NCBI GenBank assembly: GCA_025758045.1
Contig: CP107208.1
Location: 1,116,001-1,180,000, forward strand
DNA length: 64,000 bases
DNA from: Oscillospiraceae bacterium
Lineage (GTDB): Bacteria > Bacillota > Clostridia > Oscillospirales > Ruminococcaceae
Reading direction: 5' to 3'
The stretch's first letter is position 1, and every line of letters starts with the position of its first letter. The translations under genes and the position numbers were made by a program. The notes beneath the pieces were generated by a model that saw only the letters and a program-made list of their open reading frames with translations, was not told the origin of the DNA and did not search any database. Below are positions 16,041 to 24,624 of this stretch, one piece after another.

Positions 16041-17743
16041 TATTCCAGCCCCGTCAGGTCGTAGTGGTCCAGCCAATCCTTGGCGGTCTCGCAGACGCCG
16101 CGCAGGCAGCTTTCCTCAAAGGGGCTGACCAGGTCGGCGTTTTTCAGCAGCTCGGTAAACACACGGCTGCCGCCCTGGCGGGTGTAGGCCATGTAGTGGT
16201 CCCATGCGTTGGCGCGGTCCTTTTGCATCAGCGCCCAGATCTGCAGGCTGACGGTCTGCGCCAGGCAGTAGTCAATGTAGTAGAACGGGCTCTGGTAGAT
16301 GTGCATCTGGCGCTGCCAGTACTCGCCCGCACCATAGAAGGGGATCTCGCCGTCCAGGCGCATCCAGGGCTGGTAGATGGCGGCCAGCTCCTTCCAGGTC
16401 TCGTGGCGCTGGGCCGGGGTCATATTCGGCTTTTCGTAGACGATATGCTGGAAGTGATCCACCATCGTGCCGTAGGGGATGAAGGTCAGCGCCCCGGCCA
16501 GATGGCTGTAGCGGAACTTGCGGGCATCCTTGCCAAAGAAGCCCTCGGCCCAGGGCCAGGCCAGGAACTCCATCGACATCGAATGGACCTCACAGCCCTC
16601 CATGCTGGGCCATACGGTGGAGTAGGGGATGCGCTTGCGGTTCATATAGGCGGCAAAGGCGTGGCCGGCCTCGTGGGTGACGACCTCGACATCGTGCTGG
16701 GTGCCGTTGAAGTTGGCAAAAATAAACGGCACTTCGTAATCATCCAGGCTGGTGCAGTAGCCGCCGCCCGCCTTGCCGGGGGTGGAGAGCAGGTCCATCA
16801 GCTGGTCGTCCAGCATCTTGTGGAAGAACTCGGCGGTTTCGGGAGACAGTTCCTCGTAGAACTTTTTGCCCTGAGCCACGATGGCATCGGCATCACCGCA
16901 GGGTTTGGGGTTGCCGCTGCGGAACATCAGGGCGTTGTCGGCGGCGTTCATCGGGTACTGCTTACCCAGGCGCCTGGCCTGCTCGCGGTAGATGCTGTCG
17001 GCCACGGGGACGAGGTATTTCACCACAGCAGCGCGGAATTTTTCCACATCAGCCTTGGTGTAGCAGTTGCGGCCCATGCGGTAGTAGCCCAGGGTAGTGT
17101 AGCCTTCGTACCCCAGTTTTTTGCCCATGGTGTCCCGCAGGTGGACCATCTTGTCGTAAATGGAGTCGAACTCCTCCTGATGCTCCTTATACCAAGCACC
17201 CTCGGCTTTCCAGGCGGCCAGGCGGCGGGCATCGTCGGGGTCGTTTTTGAAGGGAGAGAGCTGGCTTAGGGTGTAGACGCCACCCTCAAAGGGGATCTGA
17301 GCCGAGGCGATCAGCTTGCCGTACTGGGTGGAGAGGTCGTTTTCCTGGGCCATCTCGTCCAGGATCTCCGGCGAGAAGGCTTTCTGGGCGATCTCGGCGT
17401 TGAGGAACATCAGCTCGCCGTATTCCTCGCCCAGCTGTTTGCGGTAGGGGGACGCCAGCAGGGCGGCGCTCCAGGTATTCTGGCACTCCTGGATCTGCGG
17501 GGTGGCAGCGTTCCAGAAATTCATCTCATCATCGTAGAATTCATCCCGGGTATCGATGGTGTTGCGGATGCTGGCCAGGTTGGCCAGCGTGTCCACGTGC
17601 TTGTTCAGGGTCTGTTCGTCCAGAAAGGCGGCCTTGGCGGCGGCGTAGTCAGGCGCGGCGGCAAAGCGCTGGGTCACAGCAGCAAACTGCGCCTTGATCT
17701 CGTCCAGGTTCGGGCGCTGATAGGGCATCTCAGAAAATTTCAT
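16040..17743 (-). CDS. pepF: Oligoendopeptidase F family peptidase (M3)
   Basis: 567 residues. Zinc motif HEAGH within VVTHEAGHAFAAYMNRKR, and a downstream Glu in EVHSMSMEFLAWPW as the third ligand. Length matches the 560-600 residue M3 oligoendopeptidases, which cut imported peptides of 7-20 residues in the cytoplasm. Its place beside the opp operon fits a peptide-uptake and degradation pathway, although it has its own transcription unit. Confidence 0.9.
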   Translation of the reverse strand: MKFSEMPYQRPNLDEIKAQFAAVTQRFAAAPDYAAAKAAFLDEQTLNKHVDTLANLASIRNTIDTRDEFYDDEMNFWNAATPQIQECQNTWSAALLASPYRKQLGEEYGELMFLNAEIAQKAFSPEILDEMAQENDLSTQYGKLIASAQIPFEGGVYTLSQLSPFKNDPDDARRLAAWKAEGAWYKEHQEEFDSIYDKMVHLRDTMGKKLGYEGYTTLGYYRMGRNCYTKADVEKFRAAVVKYLVPVADSIYREQARRLGKQYPMNAADNALMFRSGNPKPCGDADAIVAQGKKFYEELSPETAEFFHKMLDDQLMDLLSTPGKAGGGYCTSLDDYEVPFIFANFNGTQHDVEVVTHEAGHAFAAYMNRKRIPYSTVWPSMEGCEVHSMSMEFLAWPWAEGFFGKDARKFRYSHLAGALTFIPYGTMVDHFQHIVYEKPNMTPAQRHETWKELAAIYQPWMRLDGEIPFYGAGEYWQRQMHIYQSPFYYIDYCLAQTVSLQIWALMQKDRANAWDHYMAYTRQGGSRVFTELLKNADLVSPFEESCLRGVCETAKDWLDHYDLTGLE

Positions 17744-17825
17744 GAGCGTATTTCTCCTTTGTGCGTTTTGTAGGCATTATAACATAGAAGCGAAAAAAAG
17801 GCAAAGATATAAATAGATACAAAAA

Positions 17826-17968
17826 AGCCTCCCTTGTGCAAAGGGAGGTGGCACGGCGAAGCCGTGACGGAGGGATTGTAACCTTACGTGGTAGACCGAT
17901 TTGCAACGCAGACAGGACAATCCCCCACCGCTTCGCGGAGCCCCCTTTACACAAGGGGGTCTTTATGC
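17826..17968. repeat. Palindromic intergenic repeat, family A (about 140 bp)
   Basis: AAAGCCTCCCTTGTG at the left end and CACAAGGGGGTCTTT at the right end face each other. Inner hairpins are GGCACGGCGAAGCCGTG and CCGCTTCGCGG. The build (A/T-flanked CCTCCC...GGGGG ends, 'cgaagccg' loop) recurs at 24502-24612. Confidence 0.65.
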
Positions 17969-17972
17969 GTCG

Positions 17973-18162
17973 TTAAATCCTGCGGTATCTCCGCTTCAAA
18001 TTCTGCAGCAGCGTATGCTTGGGCCGGCTGCGGATCAATTTCCACAAAAAGCTGCTCAACGCGCGCTCCTCGCGGGCATCGGGAGCCTGGCCGCCGTAGA
18101 CGCAACGCTCCAGCAGGGCGCAGGTAGAGTGCCTTTTCCTGCTCGGTGGTGACGGTAAGCAT
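17973..18162 (-). pseudogene. Possible small frameshifted gene
   Basis: From ATG 18162 one frame reads LTVTTEQEKALYLR. One base later another frame reads LLERCVYGGQAPDAREERALSSFLWKLIRS.. to a TAA at 17973. Removing one C from the CGCCC run would join them into a basic protein of about 62 residues. There is no clear ribosome site and I recognise no family. Confidence 0.25.
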
Positions 18163-18443
18163 ATTACGCTTACGTATAACATCCGGTCCGTGATCCCGCA
18201 ACAGAAAATCTGCATTTTTCGCTACTTTGTCTTATACTTCGCCAGTTGTGCACATGTGTTGGAATTTAACAATGCCTCTTTTTAGCAAGTTGCCGCAAAT
18301 TTTGAAAACGCACGGTTTTCATGTTTTGCAAAACGCCAATTTATGCCCACACAAGCGATTCAAAATTGACCGCAGTAACTGTTATATGGTAGAATATGTC
18401 TATATATTATATGCTGCACCAGTGCCATTTTTAGGAGGGCCTT

Positions 18444-19265
18444 ATGCAGAAAAATTTCACCCTAAAACGTATCGTCTGCCTCCTGGCAGCCCTTTGCCTG
18501 GCCGCCGGGCTGGTGGGCTGCGCCGATATGCCCGCCGGCAGCAGTGAGGAAAGCAGCCTGCCCACGATTTTGGTGGGCAGCGATGTCTACCCGCCCTTCA
18601 ACTATATTGGCGAGGACGGCGCCCCCACCGGCATCGATGTGGAGCTTGCCAAAGAGGCATTCCGGCGTATGGGCTACCGCGCCGAGTTTACCATCATCGA
18701 CTGGGAGCGAAAGACCCAGCTGCTGGAAACCGGCGACATTGACTGCGTGTGGGGCAGCTTTACCATCAACGGACGGGAGGATGACTACCGCTGGGCCGGC
18801 CCCTACATGGCCAGCCGCCAGGTGGTGGCCGTAATGCCCGGCAGCGATATTGAAACCATTGCCGACCTGGAGGGCCGCACCCTGGCTGTGCAGAGCACCA
18901 CCAAGCCGGAGGAACTGTTTCTGACCGACGCCTCCCTGCCCGCCCTGCGGGACCTCTACTGCTTTGAGGACCGGGAGCTGATCTACACCGCCCTGGGCAA
19001 GGGCTACGTGGACGCCATCGCCGCCCACGAAGTCTCGATCCTGCAGTACATGCAGGACTACAACACTGAGTACCGCATTTTGGACGAGCCTTTACAAGTG
19101 GTGAGGCTGGGCGTCGCCTTTGGCAAAAACGACGTGCGCGGGCTGGAAACGCAGCTGACCGCCACCCTCGATGAGATGCGGGCGGACGGGACTTTAGCCG
19201 CCATCATCGGCAAGTATCTGGCAAACCCCGAGAAATTTTTGGAGGTGGACGGCCTTGTCGAATAG
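18444..19265 (+). CDS. Extracellular solute-binding protein, family 3 (amino-acid type), lipoprotein
   Basis: 273 residues. Lipobox LAAGLVGC (Cys near residue 27), then an SBP_bac_3 fold: ILVGSDVYPPFNYIGEDGAPTGIDVELAKEA, GDIDCVWGSFTINGRE, and LEGRTLAVQSTTKPEELF. Ribosome site AGGAGGG 5 bases before ATG. No permease or ATPase follows. Instead its end overlaps the start of a membrane hybrid histidine kinase by 11 bases. It may therefore act as a receptor subunit that reports amino acids to the kinase rather than as a transporter part. This is inferred from context. Confidence 0.85.
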   Translation: MQKNFTLKRIVCLLAALCLAAGLVGCADMPAGSSEESSLPTILVGSDVYPPFNYIGEDGAPTGIDVELAKEAFRRMGYRAEFTIIDWERKTQLLETGDIDCVWGSFTINGREDDYRWAGPYMASRQVVAVMPGSDIETIADLEGRTLAVQSTTKPEELFLTDASLPALRDLYCFEDRELIYTALGKGYVDAIAAHEVSILQYMQDYNTEYRILDEPLQVVRLGVAFGKNDVRGLETQLTATLDEMRADGTLAAIIGKYLANPEKFLEVDGLVE

Positions 19266-21432
19266 AAAAGTATCTTCCTTCACCGTCCGCTTTTTCTGGC
19301 CCCTGATGCTCTGCCTGGGGCTGGGGCTGATGGCGCTGGTGGGGCTGATGTCCTACCGCAGTGACCTGTACCTGGCCAGCCAGAACCTCACCGATGCCAC
19401 CCAGTACGTCAAACAGCAGCGTACAGCCTACGACCGGTTCAACGATACCTCGATGACCAAAAGCCTGCTGCGCGTCATCGAGAACGCCCAGCAGATCGAC
19501 CGCGAGATCCAGTACAAGATTGCCCTGACCGGCGAGGCCACGCTGAACACCGACGATCTGCGCCGCTATACCTACGAGCAGCGGCTGACCGGCATCATCC
19601 TGATGAACGAGCATGGCGTCGTCCAGCGGGAGTACAGCACTGACGGGCTGGACTACGCCGCCCTGCGCGGGTACGTCACCATGGACACCGTGCTGGGAAC
19701 CGCCCAATTCCCCATTAAGACCTACACCGCCCGCATCCGGCTGGACGATGGCTCCTACGTGGACCTGGCTGCCCACGGCCGCACCGACGAGCCGGGCGTG
19801 ATCGTCGTTTATTATCATACCCGCGCCGAATATGCCACCGACTACAACCTGATCATCCAGAACTTGCTGGAAGGCTACGACCCCGGCACCGAGGAAACGC
19901 TGGTGGTCACCAGCGGCGACAGCATCATTGCCGCCAACCGCGAAGGCCTGGCCGGGCAGAACGTCGACGACGTGCCGGTGCTGCGCAGCATCCGGGAGAA
20001 CGCCCACGGCGGCGAGATGACCCGCGTGCGGGCCGGTTCCGGCGACGGCGAGTGGGTCTACTGCATGCTGGAGCGCGGGCGGGACTACTACGTCTACGCC
20101 TACATGCCGCTGACCCGCGCGCTGGACACCACGCCCAAGAACCTGCTGTTCACGCTGGTGGCCTACGCCATGGTGCTGTTCATCGTCATCATGATCCGCT
20201 GGCGGCTCAAGCATGTCTACCAGGAGGAGCAGCTCCGCCGGGAGCAGAGCTACCAGCAGCAGTTGAAAGACGCCGCCCGTAAAGCCGAGAGCGCCAACCG
20301 CGCCAAGACCGAGTTTTTGCAGCGCATGAGCCACGACATCCGCACACCTATCAACGGCATCCGCGGCATGGTGGAGATCGGCGACCATTACAGCGAGGAC
20401 CTGGCCAAACAGGCTGAGTGCCGCCGCAAGATCTGGGATGCTTCGACTCTGCTGCTGGAGCTGGTGAACGAAGTGCTGGATATGGGCAAACTGGAGTCCG
20501 GCGAGATCTTGCTGGAAAGCTGCCCGTTCAACGTGATAGAGCTGAAAGACGGCATCCGCCAGACGATGGAGCGCGCCGCCGCCGAGCGCGGCATCACGAT
20601 GACCGACCGCACCGAGGTCAAACACACCACACTCATTGGCAGCCCGCTGCACCTGAAGCGGCTGCTGATGAACATTTGGAGCAACGCCATCAAGTACAAC
20701 AAGGACAACGGTTCCATTGACCTGACCTGCCGCGAGGTGCGCAGCGACGGCAAGATTGCCTGGATCGAGTTTATCTGCGCCGACACCGGTATTGGCATGA
20801 GCGAGGAATTTCAGAAGCACCTCTACGAGCCGTTCACCCAGGAGCACAGCGACGCCCGCACCTCCTACAACGGCACGGGGCTGGGCATGGCCATCACAAA
20901 AAGTCTGGTGGAGAAGATGGGCGGAACGATAGAATGCCGCAGTAAGCTAGGGGAGGGCACGACCTACTGCATCACGATTCCCTTTGCCATCGACTCCAGC
21001 GCTGCCCCGCGGGTCGAGGAAACCGCCGCCCTGCCTGCCGCCACGCCGGAGGGCATGCACGTACTGCTGGCCGAGGACAACGAGCTGAACATAGAGATCG
21101 CCGTGTTTGTGCTGGAGAACGCCGGTGTCACGGTGACGAAGGCCGTCAACGGGCAGGACGCGCTGGACCAGTTTGCCGCCAGCGCCCCCGGCACCTTTGA
21201 TGCCATCATCATGGACGTGATGATGCCGGTGATGGACGGCTACCAGGCCACCCGGGCCATCCGTCAGCTGGACCGCCCCGACGCGGGCAGTATCCCCATC
21301 CTGGCCATGACTGCCAACGCCTTTGTGGAAGACCGCCGCCGTGCCTACGAAGCCGGCATGAACGAGCACCTGACCAAACCGCTGGAGCCGGAGGTAGTGC
21401 TGAGGACATTGGCGAAATATCGGAGTAAATAA
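19255..21432 (+). CDS. Hybrid sensor histidine kinase/response regulator
   Basis: 725 residues from TTG 19255, with GGAGG 9 bases upstream inside the previous gene. Order: membrane segment (about 12-32), long extracellular sensor (33-290, Cache-like by shape), second membrane segment (about 300-318), short coiled region, DHp with RMSHDIRTPINGI (His near 360), ATPase with NAIKYN, GIGMS and GTGLGMAI, then a receiver domain with EDNELN and the phospho-Asp in MDVMMPVMDGY (near 654) and Lys in LTKPLEP. There is no output domain or HPt, so the signal must pass to an unlinked phosphorelay partner. Confidence 0.9.
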   Translation: MSNRKVSSFTVRFFWPLMLCLGLGLMALVGLMSYRSDLYLASQNLTDATQYVKQQRTAYDRFNDTSMTKSLLRVIENAQQIDREIQYKIALTGEATLNTDDLRRYTYEQRLTGIILMNEHGVVQREYSTDGLDYAALRGYVTMDTVLGTAQFPIKTYTARIRLDDGSYVDLAAHGRTDEPGVIVVYYHTRAEYATDYNLIIQNLLEGYDPGTEETLVVTSGDSIIAANREGLAGQNVDDVPVLRSIRENAHGGEMTRVRAGSGDGEWVYCMLERGRDYYVYAYMPLTRALDTTPKNLLFTLVAYAMVLFIVIMIRWRLKHVYQEEQLRREQSYQQQLKDAARKAESANRAKTEFLQRMSHDIRTPINGIRGMVEIGDHYSEDLAKQAECRRKIWDASTLLLELVNEVLDMGKLESGEILLESCPFNVIELKDGIRQTMERAAAERGITMTDRTEVKHTTLIGSPLHLKRLLMNIWSNAIKYNKDNGSIDLTCREVRSDGKIAWIEFICADTGIGMSEEFQKHLYEPFTQEHSDARTSYNGTGLGMAITKSLVEKMGGTIECRSKLGEGTTYCITIPFAIDSSAAPRVEETAALPAATPEGMHVLLAEDNELNIEIAVFVLENAGVTVTKAVNGQDALDQFAASAPGTFDAIIMDVMMPVMDGYQATRAIRQLDRPDAGSIPILAMTANAFVEDRRRAYEAGMNEHLTKPLEPEVVLRTLAKYRSK

Positions 21433-21469
21433 GCAGGAAGGCCCCCTCCCAGAGGGAGCCTTTAACGCA

Positions 21470-21502
21470 AAAAAGCCGCACATCTGTGCGGCTTTTTTGC
21501 GT
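21470..21502. terminator. Bidirectional terminator between the hybrid kinase and ugd
   Basis: AAAAAAGCCGCACA/TGTGCGGCTTTTTT around a 3-4 base loop, with A- and T-runs, between two convergent genes. Confidence 0.85.
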
Positions 21503-21513
21503 ATTATCATTAT

Positions 21514-22698
21514 TTAGTCCCGGCTATACAAATCTCTCGTATACACCTTCCCGGCCACGTCGGCCAGCTCGGGGGCGGCGCGGTTGGCGATGATCACATC
21601 ACACTCGGCCTTGAATTTGTCCAGATCTTTCTCCACGCGGTCGCCGTAGAAAGTATCCTCTTTCAACGTTGGCTCGTAGATAACCAGCGGCATGCCCTCG
21701 GCCCGCAGGCGGCGCATGACGCCCTGGATGCTGGACTGACGGAAGTTATCACTGCCCGCCTTCATCGTCAGGCGGTAGATGCCGACAGCCTTCGGCTCGC
21801 GGGAGAGCACCTGCTCGGCGATAAAGTCCATACGGGTGGCGTTGGAGTCCACGATAGCCTGCATCAGATTCTGCGGTACATCGTTATAATTGGCCAGCAG
21901 CTGCTTGGTATCCTTGGGCAGGCAGTAGCCGCCGTAACCAAAGGACGGATTGTTATAGTGGTTGCCGATGCGCGGGTCCAGGCAGACGCCGTCAATGATG
22001 TCACGGGTGTTTAGGCCGCGCACCTGGGCGTAGGTGTCCAGCTCGTTAAAATAGGCCACACGCAGGGCCAGGTAGGTGTTGGCAAACAGCTTGATGGCCT
22101 CAGCCTCGGTCAAGCCCGGGAAGATGGTATCCACATTCTGCTTGATGGCCCCCTGCTGCAAAAGCCCCGCAAAGGTATGGGCACGGGCGGCCAGTTCCCC
22201 GTCCCCCGCCGGGCAGCCTACCACGATGCGGCTGGGGTAGAGATTATCGTACAGCGCATGGCCCTCCCGCAAAAACTCTGGGCTGAAAAGGATATGCAGG
22301 TTGTGAAATTTTTTCCGTACCGACGCGGTATACCCGACGGGCACCGTGGATTTGATGACGATGGTCGCCTCCGGCGCATACTGCCCGGCTAGCGTCAGCA
22401 CAGCCTCCACGCTGGAGGTATCAAAATAATTCTTCTTGGGGTCGTAGTTGGTGGGGGTGGAAACCACGATGATGTCCGCGCCGGTGTAGGCAGCGGCAGC
22501 ATCGGTGGTCGGGTGCAGGTCCAGCTCTTTTTCGGCTAAATACTGCTCGATCTCCTTATCGGCAATGGGACTTTTGCGGGCCGCCAGCAGGGCCACTTTC
22601 TCGGGCAGAATGTCTACAGCCCATACCTCGTTGTGCTGGGCCAGCAGCACACTGATGCTAAGGCCCACATAACCGGTACCGGCAACGGCGATTTTCAT
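21514..22698 (-). CDS. ugd: UDP-glucose 6-dehydrogenase
   Basis: 394 residues, the short form of the family. N-terminal NAD fold GTGYVGLSISVLLAQHNEV with the acid VDILPEKV; catalytic Cys in GYGGYCLPKDTKQL (near 257); C-terminal UDP-binding domain with VIYEPTL. Oxidises UDP-glucose to UDP-glucuronate with two NAD, for capsule or exopolysaccharide precursors. It stands alone, with no other envelope-sugar genes next to it. Other nucleotide-sugar dehydrogenases are less likely given the length and the close match to short Ugd. Confidence 0.9.
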   Translation of the reverse strand: MKIAVAGTGYVGLSISVLLAQHNEVWAVDILPEKVALLAARKSPIADKEIEQYLAEKELDLHPTTDAAAAYTGADIIVVSTPTNYDPKKNYFDTSSVEAVLTLAGQYAPEATIVIKSTVPVGYTASVRKKFHNLHILFSPEFLREGHALYDNLYPSRIVVGCPAGDGELAARAHTFAGLLQQGAIKQNVDTIFPGLTEAEAIKLFANTYLALRVAYFNELDTYAQVRGLNTRDIIDGVCLDPRIGNHYNNPSFGYGGYCLPKDTKQLLANYNDVPQNLMQAIVDSNATRMDFIAEQVLSREPKAVGIYRLTMKAGSDNFRQSSIQGVMRRLRAEGMPLVIYEPTLKEDTFYGDRVEKDLDKFKAECDVIIANRAAPELADVAGKVYTRDLYSRD

Positions 22699-22872
22699 AA
22701 ACAGGCGCTCCCTTAACAGTGATATTTATTGTAAGTATACCATGGTGCGGGGCCAGCCGCAACGGTTTTTACCGGATTTCCTTTTCTGTCCTCTTGTACC
22801 CCGGCCCAAAATGCGATATAATACCTATGTTTACTTTGAGTTTTGAGTATTCCCACGGAGGTTTATTAAAAT

Positions 22873-23496
22873 ATGAAACGTACCCGTACCCTTGCCCTGC
22901 TGACCGCGCTGGTCTGCCTGTGTGTGTCGCTGACGGCCTGTTCCCCCAAAGAAGTGTTGAAAAGCGCCATCCTGAAAACCACCACTGCCCTGGGCCTGCG
23001 CCAGGAAACCAGCGATGAGGACGAGGTCGACGATCTGACTTACGCCACCAGCGGCGGCGACGTGACCTTCCCCGAAACGATGGACACCACTGCCTCCAAG
23101 CTGGTGTCCGAGGTGGACGGCGACACCCTGTATGTAGCCTTTAACGGCATCCAGAACCGCAGTACCGACTACTTTGTGGCGGGTTCCGACAGCCTGTCCA
23201 TCACCGGCTATGCCACCACTGAGTCCACCAACGAGAACTTCCAGACTTTCAAGATCGCCTTGTGGGAGCTGTCCGACGACAAGACTTCCACCAGCTATGT
23301 CATCGGCTCCACCGTTTACTACACCACCGACGGCACCTGCTACCAGTACAATGTTTCCGGCCTGACCCCCGGCAGGCAGTACAAGGTCTACATCAGCTAT
23401 GACTCCACCCGTTACTATATCACCGGCGGGCTGAAGGTCCAGGGCCTGGGCAGCGAGGAGCTGACCACCATCGAGAACGAGAACACCGTCCAGTAA
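22873..23496 (+). CDS. Lipoprotein of unknown function
   Basis: 207 residues. Signal with lipobox VSLTAC (Cys near 23), an acidic linker (ETSDEDEVDD), and a beta-rich domain that reads like a fibronectin/immunoglobulin sandwich (TFKIALWELSD..., YYTTDGTCYQYNVSGLTPGRQYKVYISYDS...). The 'GLTPGRQYKVYI' stretch is typical of FN3-like strands. Probably exposed at the cell surface. No partner genes. Confidence 0.7.
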   Translation: MKRTRTLALLTALVCLCVSLTACSPKEVLKSAILKTTTALGLRQETSDEDEVDDLTYATSGGDVTFPETMDTTASKLVSEVDGDTLYVAFNGIQNRSTDYFVAGSDSLSITGYATTESTNENFQTFKIALWELSDDKTSTSYVIGSTVYYTTDGTCYQYNVSGLTPGRQYKVYISYDSTRYYITGGLKVQGLGSEELTTIENENTVQ

Positions 23497-23501
23497 CCAC
23501 A

Positions 23502-23550
23502 AAACAGCACCGCCCGCGCCGCGCCAAGACGGTGTGGGCGGTTTTGTTGT
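23502..23550 (+). terminator. Terminator after the lipoprotein gene
   Basis: AACAGCACCGCCC pairs with GGGCGGTTTTGTT around a GC-rich loop, with T's on the right side. Confidence 0.6.
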
Positions 23551-23593
23551 AGAGGAATTTTTAGAGGAAAAAGTAACGTAAAAGGGGAAGTTT

Positions 23594-24499
23594 ATGCCAA
23601 ACGTACAATTACGCAATACCCTGCTGCTGATGGGGGCTTCCTTCATCTGGGGCACCGCTTTTGTGGCGCAAAGCGTGGGCGCTGACCACATGGGCCCTTA
23701 CAGCTTTCTGGCGGGCCGCAGCTGGCTGGCCTGTGTGTTTCTGCTGGGGCTGATGGCCGTGCTGCGCAAAGCCGGCAAGACCAACTCCGCCGCCGAGCCG
23801 GGCTTTTGGCAGAACCGCAAGGTGCTGGTAAAGGGCGGCACCTGCTGCGGCATCGCGCTGTTTGCGGCATCGGCTGCGCAGCAGATGGGCATTGGCACCA
23901 CCAGCACGGCCAAGGCCGGGTTCATGACCGCTTTGTATGTAGTGCTGGTGCCGGTGTTCGGCGTGCTTTTTGGCCGCCGCCCCGGTGTAAAGCTGTGGTG
24001 CTGCGTGGCCGCCAGCGTGGTGGGCCTGTATCTGCTGTGCCTGGCCGGGCACGACAGCCTGGCCCTGACCGGCGGCGAATGGCAGCTGCTGGGCTGTGCC
24101 TTTTTGTTTGCCACCCAGATTTTGCTGGTGGACCACTTCAGCCCCAAGCTGGACGGCATCCAGCTGAGCTTTGTGCAGTTTTTGACGGTGGCGGTCATTT
24201 CCACCGTGTTTATGCTGATTTTTGAACAGCCCACCATCGAGCAGTTCCGCCTGGCGGCGGTGGCCATCGCCTACTGCGGCATCATGTCCAGCGGCGTGGC
24301 CTACACACTGCAAATTGTGGGCCAGAAAGCGCTGGACCCCACCATTGCCAGTTTGGCTATGTGCTTGGAGAGTGTGTTCAGCGCCTTGGCCGGTTGGCTG
24401 ATTTTGGGCGAGACGCTTTCCACCACCGAGCTGTGCGGCTGCGGCCTGATGTTTGCCGCCATCGTAGCCAGCCAGCTGCCGGACAAAAAGAAAGTTTAA
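23594..24499 (+). CDS. DMT-superfamily (EamA) transporter
   Basis: 301 residues, ten hydrophobic helices in two EamA repeats (LLLMGASFIWGTAFVAQ at the front, GIMSSGVAYTLQIVGQKALDPTIASL in the second repeat, the classic family stretch). Likely exports or imports a small metabolite; the substrate is not readable. ATG 23594 has AAAAGGGGAA 6 bases upstream. Confidence 0.85.
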   Translation: MPNVQLRNTLLLMGASFIWGTAFVAQSVGADHMGPYSFLAGRSWLACVFLLGLMAVLRKAGKTNSAAEPGFWQNRKVLVKGGTCCGIALFAASAAQQMGIGTTSTAKAGFMTALYVVLVPVFGVLFGRRPGVKLWCCVAASVVGLYLLCLAGHDSLALTGGEWQLLGCAFLFATQILLVDHFSPKLDGIQLSFVQFLTVAVISTVFMLIFEQPTIEQFRLAAVAIAYCGIMSSGVAYTLQIVGQKALDPTIASLAMCLESVFSALAGWLILGETLSTTELCGCGLMFAAIVASQLPDKKKV

Positions 24500-24501
24500 G
24501 T

Positions 24502-24612
24502 AAAGGCCCCCTCTGCGAGAGGGCTCCCGCGAAGCGGGTGGGGTAGAGACTTTCCCAAGGCGCTCTCCCTCAGTCGCCTCCGGCGGCAGTTCCCTCCCAG
24601 AGGGGGCCTTTA
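24502..24612. repeat. Palindromic intergenic repeat, family A
   Basis: Ends AAAGGCCCCCTCTG and CAGAGGGGGCCTTT are inverted copies; inner hairpins CCCGCGAAGCGGG and GCCTCCGGCGGC. It lies between the DMT gene and the ABC exporter and could end transcription in both directions. Confidence 0.65.
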
Positions 24613-24624
24613 ATAGGAGCATCT

